NCBI GenBank assembly: GCA_001414345.1
Contig: LLCB01000150.1
Location: 186,001-250,000, forward strand
Direction of reading: 5' to 3'
DNA length: 64,000 bases
From: Hymenoscyphus infarciens
Taxonomy: Eukaryota; Ascomycota; Leotiomycetes; Helotiales; Helotiaceae
Shown here: positions 12,832 through 25,400 of the stretch, in pieces
Position numbering within the stretch: position 1 is the first letter of the stretch
Layout of the letters: every line of letters begins with the position of its first letter
Program-made: the position numbers and the translations under genes
Notes under the pieces: model-generated
The model's database searches: none
Seen by the model: only the letters and a program-made list of their open reading frames with translations
Told to the model about the DNA's origin: nothing

Positions 12832-14367
12832 CTTTCGGAGTTAGCTACGTCCGCGCCTCTAAGGCGGTTCTAAAAGAGGTTCTAGAATATCGACGTCTTA
12901 ATAAACCTCTAAATAACCCTAGAGCGGTTCTAAAAGGGGTTCTAGGATATCGGCGTCTTAATAAACTTCTGAATAACGAAGTCGATATTAGAGAGAGAGT
13001 GAATAACGAAGTTAATATTAAGAGAGAGTCTATTATTTAATATCTTACCTACTCTAGTATACTTCCTATTTACTCTAAGGCTTAAGATCTCTCTCTTTTT
13101 TATAAGATTATAGTATTAGATTATTTAATAGTGCTATTCTAGAAACTTCTCTATCTACTAGTACTATTCTAAAAGTTTAAGAAGTTTCAAAAGAGTATAG
13201 TTTTATAACTATAGGTTAAAACTTTATAGAACTGCCTAGTAGTACTATAATATAGTTCTTATTTCTAACTCCGTTATCTTCGTTATTTTAAGTTTAGATA
13301 GTATATAATAGACCTAGGTTAGCGGGATCGTTAAAGTAATTACTAGTAGTATCTAAGGAAGCTAAATACTAAGTTTAGATAGTATATAATAGACCTAGGT
13401 CGGCGGAATCGTCGAAGTTATTACTAGTAGTATCTAAGGAGGCTAGATATTATTATTATTATATAGTAGATACTTATAAAGCTTTGTCTCTAGCCTTTAT
13501 CTTAGATCGAGTGTTTTAAGTAATATTTTTAGCTAGAGATTATTATTACTATAGCTTTTGTTATCTTTTATCGTATTTCTCTATATATTTATAATAGGAT
13601 CTGAAGATCTTAGTACTAGCTCTCTTAGCTACTATAGCTTTTAATATTACTTTATCTAACTACTTAGTTTAGTTAACCTTAGTAGCGGTACTATATAATA
13701 CCTAAGATATATTATTCCTATTTATCTTAATCTATACCCCTCTTTTATAAAGTGTTTATTATAACTTAGTAGTAGTAGATTAGTAGATTTTAGCGAAGTT
13801 ATCTTAATTCTATCTCTTAAAGTCTACTTAAAATTCGTCTTAAAGAAGAAGGTCTTCGTTCTCTCTTTTAGTATATTCCTCTTCTCGTTTAGTAGTATAT
13901 ATTATCTCTTTTATTAGTATATCTGCTATATCGTAATAGATGTCGTTATCGGGTTTCAGATGTCTTAGATAATATAAATTGTCTCGGAGGTTAGTAGAGA
14001 GTCGATAGAAGGTTAGTATTTATAATTAGCGCTTCCTGTCTTAAGAAGCGTTTATAGTATATTAAATTGAAAGTATTATTGAAAGTATTAGTACTAACGA
14101 TTTTGTATATAGTAGGCGTTTAAGAGGTCTCTTTAGAGAGAGATAGAAGGTTAAGAGAGTTATTAGAATAACGTTAGAAGGTCGGTATTAGTAATCGGTA
14201 CTTCTTATATTAAGAAGTGTTTACTATTTATTGAAAATTATAGTAGAAGAAGTTATAATTAGAGAAGAGGAGTCTACTAGTAATATCGAGTTTACTTTTA
14301 TATAAGTATATCTATAGTAGAAATATATAAAGTAACTAAGTATCTAATCTATACGTCTACTAATTAG

Positions 14368-14537
14368 TATTAGTATAACTTATAGTTATAAAAGTAATAT
14401 AAAAAGAGTTATATTATCGTTTATATATACTAAGAAAAGCTAGCTACGATAACTACTTAAGTAGCTCTTAAGCGAGAAGTACGTATACTTATATATACTA
14501 ATCCGAGTCGCTATTTACTCTTAAATATATACCGATA
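14368..14537. repeat. Right LTR of family B element
   Basis: 170 bp, matching 6532-6701, including a shared segment around GAAAAGCTAGCTACGAT and CTCTTAAGCGAGAAGTACGT. Confidence 0.8.
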
Positions 14538-16838
14538 TAAGCTTTTTATCGCTTTCTTTTATTTTAAATATAATTTAGCCTAGATTCGGACTAGAATAAT
14601 AATATTCTTAAATAGCTAGGATTCTAGAGATCTCTTAGATAGCTAGTAATATTAGAGTTTAGTATTAGTTATAGATAGCTAGTAAAAATCGTATCTTATA
14701 TATTATAGGATTTAAATATACTAAGTATTTAGAATCCTAATAACTCTCTTTATATAAGGACTATTATATAAGGTTTAGTAAAGTCGACTATTAATAAAAA
14801 GTTATTATAAAAGCTTTTAAATCTAATCTTACTTTCCTCTTCTTCTCTAAATCGATATTATATCGACTATTCTATTATAAGATATTAAACTCTCTTCTAA
14901 GGCTATCTCTTTTACTAAAAGACACTCTTCTAAAAGCCGCCTAAAAAGTATCTATATACTAAGATCTAGAAGATTCTAATAAAATAAAGATAAGTAAGAC
15001 TTCTTAAATATAGACTAGATATAGTTAGTTATATAAGTTTTAGAAGCAGAAAATCAAAAAATAAAGAATTAGCTAGCTAAGCTAGAAAAGAGAGTAAGTA
15101 AGCTTATATTTTAAAGTTAATAACTCGCTTTATATTTAAACTCTCTCTAATCGAACTCTCTTCTACTTCTAAGCTCGAATTTATACTCTTTTTAGTAAAA
15201 AGACACTACTATCTCTAATATCTTCTAATCTATCTAATATAATACTAAAGCGCTTTTAAATACTCTTCGACTTTAGTAAAAAAGTAAGATAACTAAAAAG
15301 AGTAAATCTTTAGATAATAGTACTTTACTTATATACTAATAATAGAAGATATTAGTATATAATAGATTCTATATAAATACCGATTATTATAACTCCTCTC
15401 TAACTTAAAAAGCTCTTATTTAGAGTATAATAACTAGTCTTACTAGGAACTACCTAGAGCCTAGATATAAGTTAGACTCGGTTTAGAATACTTTTAAAGA
15501 TTAAGAAGATATAGTTACTTTTTTAGATATCTACTTTTTAACTAGTTATAAGAAGGAGAATACTTAGAACGCTTTTAGATCCTTATAAATAGAATAAGAT
15601 AATACTAAAGAAACTTTTACTAATTTTAAAAGTTACTTTTTAAGTATAGCTATACTTAGAGATATATCTAAATTAGAATAGTTCTTTTAAATATAGAATA
15701 AAATTATACTATAGCTCTAAAACTTAGCTACTTTAAGAAAGAGATAATAGAACTAAAACTTTATCGAAATAGTATCTAATCTTTTAGCTATAGATAAGAA
15801 GATATACTAAAAAGCTAAGTTATATACTTTAGTCTAAAATATCGCTTCTTATCTAATTTAGCTCTAAACTCTCTACAATCTAATAGCAAATCTTCTACTA
15901 CCTCTAAAGTAGAATTAGAATTAGAAGATAATAAATAAAGTTCTTAAGTACTCTAATTCAGAATCGCTAAAAGAAATAAAGCGGCTTATAAGCCTAAGTA
16001 AAATAGTTTCTATAATAGTACTAATAAATATTATACTTAAAACTATCTCTTTATTATTCTAAACTTCGAATAACAATTTTAATCTTAATAACTTTAAATA
16101 ACTTTGCTTTTAACTAGCTAAAACTCTACTAACTCTAGTAAGAAGTCTTTCTTACTTCTATTACTTTCTTTTTACTTCTAGTAAGCTAGAAGTTCTTTTT
16201 TTATTTAAACTTTTTAAATCGGATACGAATTAGTATACTCTTAAAGAGATAGTAACCTCCTAGCTAAGTTATTACTATCTATAATATTATCGACTTTTCG
16301 TTTCTAACTTTACTCTAAGTCTCCGCTAACCTTAGTTTAGATAAACTTATACTCTTTTAATAAATTCGAATTAGAGAATTTAAATTAGATACGAATTAGT
16401 ATACTTTTAAAGTAAACTCTTAGCTAAGACATTACTATTACTTATAACGTTACTTCTTAATATTCGCTTCTAACTCTACTCTAAATTCACTTTTAACTTT
16501 TAAACTTTTTCTAATTTTACTTTAAACTTTCTTTAATCTACTAGACGGATTAGACTATACTCTTTTAGTAAACGCTTACTTTTGATATTAAAGAATTAGA
16601 AATAAAGTCTCTTTATAAGTATCTATAGAGTTAATTCGAAACTAATATCTCGCTTATAATATTATAATAAATAAAGTATCTTCGAACTTAGATTAGCTAC
16701 GATTTAGACTCTAATTAACCTTCTCGCTTATAATAAAATTAATAAATACGACTAATATCATAACTTATACTATTCTAATTCGACTCTAAATAATAAGAGA
16801 GAGAAGACTTAGAACGAGTCTCTTTTAAGAGAGAGATA

Positions 16839-17153
16839 TATAATAGCCTATTACTTAGGCTATTCTAGATAGCTAGAAGTACCTACTATATATAAGGTTT
16901 CAGTAGTTATTATCTTATATTATCTGTTTTAGAAAGGTTATATAGGTTTAGGCTTATATATTAGCCGAGGTTATTCGGTTTTAGACTCTTTTATATTATC
17001 TAAACCTCTTATATATAGCTACCTACTTCTAGAGTTAGAAAAGGCTAGTTTTTCCTTTTCTTCTATATTAGAGCCTAGTATTTATTTATATTATTCTACT
17101 AAACGCACTTCTATATACCCCTTCTATAATAGTATATACTTCCTACTATTATA
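16839..17153 (+). repeat. Right LTR of inner family A element
   Basis: 315 bp, direct repeat of 6161-6475, followed by ATACT. Confidence 0.85.
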
Positions 17154-17391
17154 ATACTTAGTATATTCTAATCTCTTAATATACTAATAATACGATTTTT
17201 ACTAGCTATCTATAACTAATACTAAACTCTAATATTACTAGCTATCTAGAAAGTCTCTAATTTTCTAGCTATTTAAGATTATTCTTAGTATAACTAATCT
17301 AAATCGAGTCTAAAACGAAAGAGATATACTAATACGCTTAAAAAAGATATTATTTATACTATTACTAATAAAGAAGAGTTTAGTCTTTTTA

Positions 17392-17721
17392 TATAATAAT
17401 ACAAAATATATACTACTATAGAAGAGATATATAAGAGTACGTTTAGTAGAATAATATATATAAATACTAGGCTCTAATATAGAAGAAAAGGCTAAACTAG
17501 CCTTTTCTAACTCTAGGAGTAGGTAGTTATATATAAGAGGTTTAGATAATATAAAAGAGTCTAAAACTAAATAACGATATACGTCGGCTAATATAAAAGC
17601 CTAAACTCTATAAAGTACGTAATCTTTCTAAAATAGATAATATATAATAATAACTACTAAAACCTTATATATAGTAGATACTCTTAGCTATCTTAAATAG
17701 CCTAGATAACGAGCTATTATA
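17392..17721 (-). repeat. Right LTR of outer family A element (5' LTR by inferred orientation)
   Basis: 330 bp, direct repeat of 3881-4210. Confidence 0.85.
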
Positions 17722-18902
17722 TCTTATTCTTAAATACTTTACTTCTATAATAATATTACTTTTAAATTAACTCTCTAAATAAGTATATAATAGAATAAAA
17801 TATATTCTATCTTTTAATATAGATCTAATCTTAAAAGCTCTTAAAATAGTTTAGATATACTCTTATAAAGTAGAGCGATTTTAAGGTTTCTATTCTAAAG
17901 CTAGAGTTTAATTTATCTAAGACTCTCTTCTACTTTCTCTTTTTCTCTTATTTCTTATAATATCTTTTAATTTTAAGCGCTTAAGAATATTTATATAAGC
18001 TATATTTCTAATATATTATAAAGCTAAATTCTCGCTTTCTTTTAATAAGTCTACTCTTATTTTAATAACTCTTAAAATAAAGCTAATATACTTATTTCTA
18101 GTAGTAAAAAAAAGTGAGATCTTATTTATCTATATAAAAAATACTCTCTCTCTCTCTTCTTTACTTACTTTATAAACATCTACTTAAATAGAGTAGTAAT
18201 CTCTTTATATACTAGTAGCTAAAACGCTATTCTAGTATAGCGATCTAGCTTATCTAGTATAGCGATCTAGCTATTATAGTTCTTAAGTATTTAGAAAAAA
18301 AGTAAAAAAACTAATCTTAATAATTCAAGTCTAGAAGTATATACTTAGATTTCAAGTCTATGCTTCTCTCTTAAGCGTCTAGAGTACTCTAATAAAAAGT
18401 ATTACTTTGAATAGATAAGTAAGTAAACTTATAATTAATATAAGTTCTAAATTACTTAGAAAAGTAATAGTAATAGTATATCTAAGAAAAGTTAAAAGCT
18501 TAAACCTTGTAATAGAAGTCTTACTAAATGAACTATATAGTTATATAGACACTAGAATAAAGATTTGGGAGTTGTATAGAGGTTGGGGAGGGTCTAAGCC
18601 TAATTGAGGATGGGGCGGTGGGTTAGGTGGTGGGGTGCCTAAGGTTCAACTCACGTGATACAAATCTTAGAGTTATCTTTATAGAAGGGTCTGAAGCTGA
18701 GATAAATCTCATCTTGTTCTTAGATCAACAGTCGCTTCAATTTTATTCAGACGTGGTACGGAAGGGAACACAAAGACAATATCAACCCGGTGGTTCATCA
18801 TGCCTACCACCTGCTATCCGTACTTACGTATTATACAACACACAAATCCCACTATCTCACACAAGTCCAGAACCCCCCTCACTCACTTACAGGATAAACG
18901 CC
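17722..18902. other. AT-rich remnant and 3' flank of RGD1, no gene
   Basis: AT-rich DNA continues to about 18550. It includes a short duplication around TATAGCGATCTAGCT at about 18236-18265. Normal composition resumes before the RGD1 stop codon. Plus-strand ORFs here are antisense to RGD1 exons. Confidence 0.6.
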
Positions 18903-21359
18903 TCAATCATCGTCAAAGATTTGCAGCGTGTTTTGCAGTATCGTGTCGATCACTTTAACCTGCCAGCCCGAGTCGGCGATGTTTGGTCCCGTATTCGTTC
19001 CCATCAGTGTTGGACCAAACACAACTGCCAAGTTGCTAGCATTCATGCGATTAGATCCCGACGCCTTTTGCACTCGGTCAAGATGCAGCGTCAAGGCTCG
19101 GAGAGTTGCATAATTGGGGTCAGGGAGGCTGTTGATAATGGCGTGGAGCGAATCGCGGCGTACAATGTCGTCGTCGTTTTCTGAACATGTCAGTTATAAA
19201 TATACCACACACACCAAGAGCCAACTTACTCGCAGCCTCAATGAACCCAGCATAATGCTCAGTAGTCAAAAGTGGATCGGGGAGCTCCCGGAAGAATTGT
19301 TTAAGAAGCCCAGCAACACTGTTGACATCTTGAAAGAAGTTTTCCGGGTGACGAAAATCTACTTGGGATGCGTCTACACTCCAGTTAGCGCGTCACCGTG
19401 GCAAAAACCATCATGTGGACTTACCATTGTCAAACATGGCCTTGATTTTGGCAATATGAGATGCTGTTCCTGACACTCGGTATATCCCCTCCACCTCCAG
19501 ACCAAACAGATCAACTGCTTGGATACATTGAGAAACCACCATAGGAACAGCCGTCATATCCCTCTCAAACAATTGCTCAAGCGTAAGCCCAAATACTGGC
19601 TTGAGAGGAGGTAAAGGCCCACCCGCAGCACTGCTTGGAGATTGGGAGTAAGGACCTTGATTCTGGTTTTGCGCATAGCTTGGTTGAGGAACTTGTTGCT
19701 GCTGTTGCGGAAAGGATGGTGGTGGGGTTTGCGATGTCTGGAATGGAAGCGATGAGAGTTGGGGAGGACCACTTGCACTGACGGAGCCAGAGTTATAACC
19801 CGTCGCAGCGGGAGGTCCATTACTATAACCGCCGGCACTTTGAGGGGGGCCTCGAGGAGGGTTGGCCGTCGAACCATATTGCTGCATCATTGGACCACCA
19901 CTAACGCTTCTTTCATGCTGCTGACTGCTTGGCATTTGGTTGAAAGGTTGACTTGCATGGCTTTGGTGTGAAGGTGCAGTTTGTATAGGTTGGACGGCGC
20001 CAAAGTTAGCTGGCGGGGGACCCTGTCTGTTTGCAAAGGAGGCTGGAGGGTCAGATTGACGTTGCGCACTTTGTCCACCACCACCAGGATTCAAAACCTA
20101 TTTGATGTCAGTTGAGATAATAGTATTTCATGGAAATTGTACTCACCGCATGACGCTCATATTTAATCTCTTGATTCCGAGGCCCGATCTTACTTGAGTA
20201 GCTGCTCAAATAAGAACTAAGGTCCTGCTCGTTATTGATGGACTGGACAACATCGCGCAAACTTCGGAACTTGTTGCCTCTTTCTGTACCTTGCAATGGG
20301 GCTACATCCATGCCATTGCTCAAGAGAAGTTTCTCATTGAAAGAGGCTATTCAACATATTAGATAAGGTCTACCCCCAAAAATGAAGCACACAGAACTTA
20401 CCAAACTTTTGCATTTGCAAAGTCAAAGCCGAATCGCATTCCTTGATCAATTCTTTAATAGACTTGACAGCTTCTGGTCTTAATTTTGTCAAAAGCTCTT
20501 GTCTTTGGCCTTGAGCGGCAAGTACCTTGGCGGCATAATCGGCATCTGCGGCCTGGAGTTTTCTCAATAGATCCTCTTCATGCTGAGCAGCTGATTTTGG
20601 TCCCTTCAATCCAAACTTCTTCCCAGCTTGACGATCTCCTGTTTTCGCACGATCGTAATCCTCGGCCAAGGAATCGTATTTAGCCTTGGACTTTCTCATA
20701 TGGTTTTCCGAATCCGCCGCTCGTTGTTCTGCCGCCAATCCGTTTGTCTTCCAGTGTTTTCTACCCCGCTCAATATTGGCTGCCATCTCATTCAAGTCAT
20801 CATGCATTTGGTGCAATGACATTGCAAATTGCGCCCCATTATCTGCCATGCGCTCGTGTATGTTGTTGATTTCTTCGTAGGATTGTAAAAAGGATCCGTG
20901 ACGGTGATCCGGCCTCCGGATGCTTTCGCTCGTTGATCTGCATAGCTTCTTGAGACCTGCCGAATGTGCCTCCTCCAAATCCGATCGTTTCTTGAGAAAG
21001 CTTGCGAACTCCTATACGAAGTAGTTAGTATTGACCTGCGCACATGGCGTGGTATATTTACCTTGGCCGATGCGAGTGATTGCTTCAATCGGTTTAGCAA
21101 TGTGGAAACTCCAATCTATTTAAAGTCTGATTAGCTTGAACAGCAACGAGGGCCTGTCTGCTCTTACCTCCGAGTTGACAACATCATTGACGGCTTGCGC
21201 ATTGTGGTCCACGGGCGTTGGTTGAGTTACCGGAGCCGCAGAGTCGCCATTGATAGGTGATACATCATCGCCATTCGGGTTTGCACCGAGTGACATACTG
21301 CCTGTTCTCTCGCGGTGTTGATCTGGCAGTTCGTGGGGTTCGTAGTTCTCGTTATCCAT
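18903..21359 (-). CDS. RGD1: F-BAR/RhoGAP protein, Rgd1-like Rho GTPase activator
   Basis: Seven exons: 21359..21168, 21115..21062, 21011..20402, 20346..20147, 20097..19425, 19373..19230, 19180..18903. They give an intact 716-aa protein with phases that all agree. Residues about 70-340 form an F-BAR-type helical region, charged and Lys/Glu-rich, ending near QMQKFASFNEKL. Residues about 355-500 are a Pro/Gln/Ser/Gly-rich linker including a Q5 run. Residues about 520-716 are a RhoGAP domain with the arginine finger in GIYRVSG and the NLAVVFGPTL motif. Rgd1 binds phosphoinositide membranes through F-BAR and stimulates GTP hydrolysis on Rho3/Rho4 in yeast, linking polarity to cell-wall stress. 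The length is close to yeast Rgd1. Introns are 47-57 bp except one of 61 bp between exons 5 and 6 and smaller variants; all are GT-AG. Confidence 0.93.
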
Positions 21360-22422
21360 CTTCGCGGTAGAGCGTCAAAGCACCTGGTTTCTGCCACGAG
21401 GTTGGAGGTACTTTATGGAGCTATGGGTGGGTGTATAGCTAGAACGAGGATGAGGGTCGAATCGCAAGAGAGTGGTGGCAGAAGAAAGTCGCTGGATCCG
21501 GCAATTCACCAAGCGCAGGGTGGGAGTTCATGCGACCATGCCACGGATGGGACAACTTCGAGAGTAAAATCTAGGTATTGCGTATGTAATGAGGTGGTTT
21601 TCTGAGTAAGGAGCGGAGCGAATGGTGAATGTTCAACAACAAGAACAAGCTGGCTGTCCTGCAAGTTGGCAGTTGGGTAGTGCAGTCGGCGCACTTCGGA
21701 TCGTTAGTGGCGTGCCTCGAGTGGCGCAGCAGTGGCGCCTACAACTACAGAGGACAATCCCCCTCTCTCGGCACTTGGTATCAAACGTTTAGGAGAATTG
21801 CGAAGAATTATCCTACATCAATAGTTCGCGCAATAGTATTTTGGGTAATAGCAAGTCTACAGCCACTACAAGGTCGTACTCTTTACTGATCAGTCTTACC
21901 GAGTACGGAGTAGATAAAATACCTTTACGTATTCACCTAAAATTAATAGTGGTTAGTGAATACTTGTACGAGATACTTTTCACAAACCATCCTAAATTTA
22001 TATCATAATCTTATTAATGTCAAAATCTCACGCAAAACCCCAACAGTCTCGATCCGACCCACAGTAGCTTTGACATGACGCACTGCACAGACAACGATGA
22101 AGGAATTACCCTGGATCCCGAGATATTGGGTTTGAGAAAATGCTTAACTTCTCACGGCCATGGCGCTAGATTGTTCAGATTTATTAATGTCATCATTTAT
22201 TCCCATCCCATCCTCTTCCATTGGTATCATAAATATCGTTCACAAAAGGAAAAAAAAGTTAATCTATCCATCCACCTAGCCCAGCCCTTCCATACAATCA
22301 ATGTCCACCATCCCCATATCCTACCCCCTGTTTGACTCCTGATACACTCATCCCTCGTAACTTACAGAAATTCCAAACTATTCCTACAAGTACTGTTCCA
22401 AATATGTGCTCACCCACTCTAT
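21360..22422. other. Intergenic between RGD1 and MED12
   Basis: This is the RGD1 upstream region and MED12 3' flank. It is AT-rich at about 21890-22020. No supported gene. Confidence 0.7.
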
Positions 22423-25400
22423 TTATCCACGACGAGCACCGAACAAGGTGAGATTCAAACTCGTGTCGTTCTCTCCAATATTGGGTGTGGGTTCACCCAA
22501 CATTTCCCATCTTCTCAAAATGAAAGGAGTCAGTTTCTCGTTTCTTTCACCACTAGTTGTGGGTGCGCTCTCTTTCTGACAAAGTACAAGGCCTTCGGAA
22601 GGATTGGCCTGGAAACTGAAAAGGTAGTACATTTGTGGACTCGATATCGTGTCATGAAGGCTGCGAATGCATTGTTGACGCACATCATCGGGAAGAGCGT
22701 CAATGAGGTGTAGCGCCAGGTCGAAATCTAGTTCCATGAGGTCGCTAGCTGCCTCCGTATTCAAGTCAAGGGTTTGTAAGTCGAGTAATATTGCGGACAG
22801 AGCCAAGATAACTTTGGCCCGAACTTCGTGGCCTACTTTCGTCGCTTCGAATTCCGACGTGTGAAGAGTAATGAAAGATAGCAGAAGAGGTATCCATTGC
22901 GAGATGAGAGTTTCTTTGATCGACATCATTTGTGTTCCCGACAACAGCAATCGAACACCATTTAGCGTTGCCAAGATATCCTGGGCGATGTTTGTATTGT
23001 TGGTGCTTGTTGGTGAAGATGCGATGCTGTATGCCGTTGAATCTATGATTCGTAGTAGGTTCCTGGCGTGTAGCAGGCGGCTGTCCATGTTCGAAAAATC
23101 AAAAGTGCCGGCCATTTTGTGGGATGGGAATAATGCGAGGAACTGTAATTCAGAACGTCTCCGTAGATGTTGAGCCACCGAAACCTCAAGCAGGGGAACA
23201 ATACTCGCCCATGCTGTCTTTCCAGAATTTACTGCTGCCTCGATGGCGCTGTCGAAAGCCTGAAGTCGCCCGGATCTAGAATCGTCGGTGCCTGCCATGG
23301 CACTATCCTCGCCATTAAACATTGATTCAAGCTTTATTTGGCAGAGCTGCAGTGTCAAATCGTTGGCAATATTCAAGATAGATTCGGTCGTAATCTCATC
23401 GTCGCCTGTCTTTCCAAACAACAGCTTGTCAACAAATGAAGTGATTACTCTGGCTCCTCGTGAGTCGCCGTTCTTGAGCAATGGCAGCACAAGGACTTGA
23501 ATAAACATGTCAGGGTATGAAAGAGCGTATTCTTGCATAACTTTGAAAGTGTCGTGTTTGTAAATTAGTAACGAGGTATCTGGGGTGGTGTTCTTCGGCT
23601 TTGTCGACTTTGAACGTTCTAGATCTTGGCGAATACTCGTAAGGACCACCTCGGGCGAGTCAGTCTGAATATGCGACTGCTTGATCCGGAAACGATAAGC
23701 ATCTTCAGCACCCATTGCTTCTGTGGTGTCTGAAGTTCCCAAGAGTAATTGTACGAGTTCTTGCGATGTACGATCGTTTGCCGAAGCCTGGGAAGATTCC
23801 ATTTCAAGGACGACTCCAGTACTCATCGCAATAGTAGAGAATGAGAGGCACCCAACGGCAACTAGTGGTCCTAGAACTGCCATCATACTTGGTCGCTCTT
23901 CCATCTGCAAAAGCCGTGTGACCCAAGCAGAGATCAAATTATCGAAATGTTGAGGATTAAATGGACGAAGCCTTGTAAGAAGTATGCCGTATTCCTTTTG
24001 CTGCTGAAAGGATTTCGCCCGCGATAATTCCAGTTGCGCTGAAACTCTCTGAAATAGTCGATCCAAGGTTGCTCGGTCCATGTTATTACCGCTTACCAAT
24101 ATTTTCTCGATTTCATCCACAAAGTCCACCTCGGAGGCTTGGGTAATAGCGACATGGTCAGACACAGGCGAGCAAGCATCGGCTGCTGTTTTCCTGTCAC
24201 TCATGACAAGCTCTCGAGAGAGTTGTTGAGCGAGAACCTTGTGGGCTGGCATTCGGTTAGCAAGATCTGAGAGCGATGCTAAAAATGTCCGGGGTGAACA
24301 GTCTTGATCCTCCGCTATTACTCGCATACGAGTCACAAGTATTTCAAAAAGGTTCTTCAGAGCCCCGATGGCGGCCAGTGGTTCGACGTGCAAGTTGACG
24401 GTGTCCGCGCAAGAGGCCAAAACCTCAGGATCCGTTGAACTCGCAGTAAGTTTCAATATATCTGCTAGCATTGAATAATCCTCCACAAGTTCGAGACAAT
24501 ACCGAACTTGATTGAAGTCAGTGAGAGTGATTGCTGAAGTGCTGGACTTCATCGTTGAAGTATCCCAGTTGTCGAGGGGCGGGATAGTTGGTTGCTGCAT
24601 CTGAAGTCGAACCTTATATCTAAGCCAGAGTCCAATTTCTGACTTGCTCGATCTGCTCAACGGCGCGATAAGAGCGTTTATATCATCGTCAACTTGAACA
24701 GTATCTAGGTCCATTTCTGTGTCATCGTTCGCTTGCATGGCAGGTAAGGTCCGGTTGATGGCGGCCATGCAATTCCTCATGTTTTCTTCTTCCTCATCAA
24801 CAAAAAATCCTGCGCGGCCAAGCAGCGTCGAATGAAGCGGCACATTAGCTTTACTAAGATTGTGCGTCGGAAGCTCAGCGAGGAGTCGTGTGGCACAAGG
24901 ACCATCGGGTAACACATCTCTGGCATCATGCAGGCCGCCTCGAGCTACCAACCACTGAAGATACTTTGCTACTGAAAAGTGTTCTGAACGTGCAAGTTCC
25001 GACAATAGGTGGTAGAAGGAGGGCTTGCTGCGTCCTTTCTCACAAGCATCAGACGCGACAAAATCGAGGATTCCATTCGTAATTTCGACTCCAGATTTGC
25101 TCCAAAACCTGAAAATACGCGCTGCAACATAGATTTTCGAGTGTCCTGGGCGATATGAAGACGTTGACCAGTCCAGAACAACCCGGAGGAGCATTGACTT
25201 GTCGTCATCCAGTTCCCAGCACTTTTTGAGGATATCATTCTCAAAAGACCCGGAAAGTGTAGTGTCCAGAAGTTGAATTAGGCGTTGTTGGGGAGTGTTA
25301 ACTTTCTCCGTCCCGGGCATGAAGAGACGTCGATTCCTCCGATCAATTGCCTCAAAGACCATCTGGAAGTTTTCCTCGTCGGACGCCAGGTTGGATTGTA

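Larger units (their letters stand above)
6532..14537. mobile_element. Third-level LTR element (family B), short LTRs, non-autonomous
   Basis: Two direct repeats of 170 bp at 6532-6701 and 14368-14537 start TATTAGTATAAC and end near CCGATA or CTAATA. A perfect 5-bp duplication TAAGC lies at 6527-6531 and 14538-14542. The internal DNA (6702-7026 and about 12837-14367) encodes nothing recognisable. It carries local tandem duplications: units at about 12863 and 12923, an 81-bp unit at 13291-13371 repeated to about 13452, and paired segments near 13998 and 14177. Removing the nested element leaves about 2.2 kb, so this is probably a LARD/TRIM-like passenger element. Orientation is not determined. 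Confidence 0.7.
6161..17153 (+). mobile_element. Second family A LTR retroelement inserted inside the first, opposite orientation
   Basis: Two 315-bp LTRs at 6161-6475 and 16839-17153 are inverted relative to the outer pair. A perfect 5-bp target duplication ATACT lies at 6156-6160 and 17154-17158. The internal region is 6476-6531 plus 14543-16838. Its sequence is the reverse complement of the outer element's internal region, including the segment matching 17180-17310. The coding-like frame reads plus, for example FTNFKSYFLSIAILR near 15612-15660, with many stops. It was itself interrupted by the element at 6532-14537. Confidence 0.8.
3881..17721 (-). mobile_element. Outer LTR retroelement (family A), decayed, split by nested insertions
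   Basis: Two 330-bp direct repeats at 3881-4210 and 17392-17721 each start TATAATA and end CTATTATA. They are flanked by CCTTA (3876-3880) and TCTTA (17722-17726), a 5-bp target duplication with one C/T difference. Internal DNA lies at 4211-6155 and 17159-17391; the 11 kb between is later insertions. A broken reading frame on the minus strand at about 4900-5300 contains FTNFKSYFLSIAILR. The same peptide is read on the plus strand from the second copy at about 15612-15660, so the two elements belong to one family in opposite orientation. The frame is gag-like by position only. Without insertions the element is about 2.9 kb and shows no reverse transcriptase, so it is probably non-autonomous. 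Confidence 0.75.

Noticed and set aside
3881..17721. Search for CRISPR-like or bacterial features in the repeat block
   Set aside because: The repeats are LTR pairs and tandem duplications of a eukaryotic retroelement nest; there are no regularly spaced short repeats.
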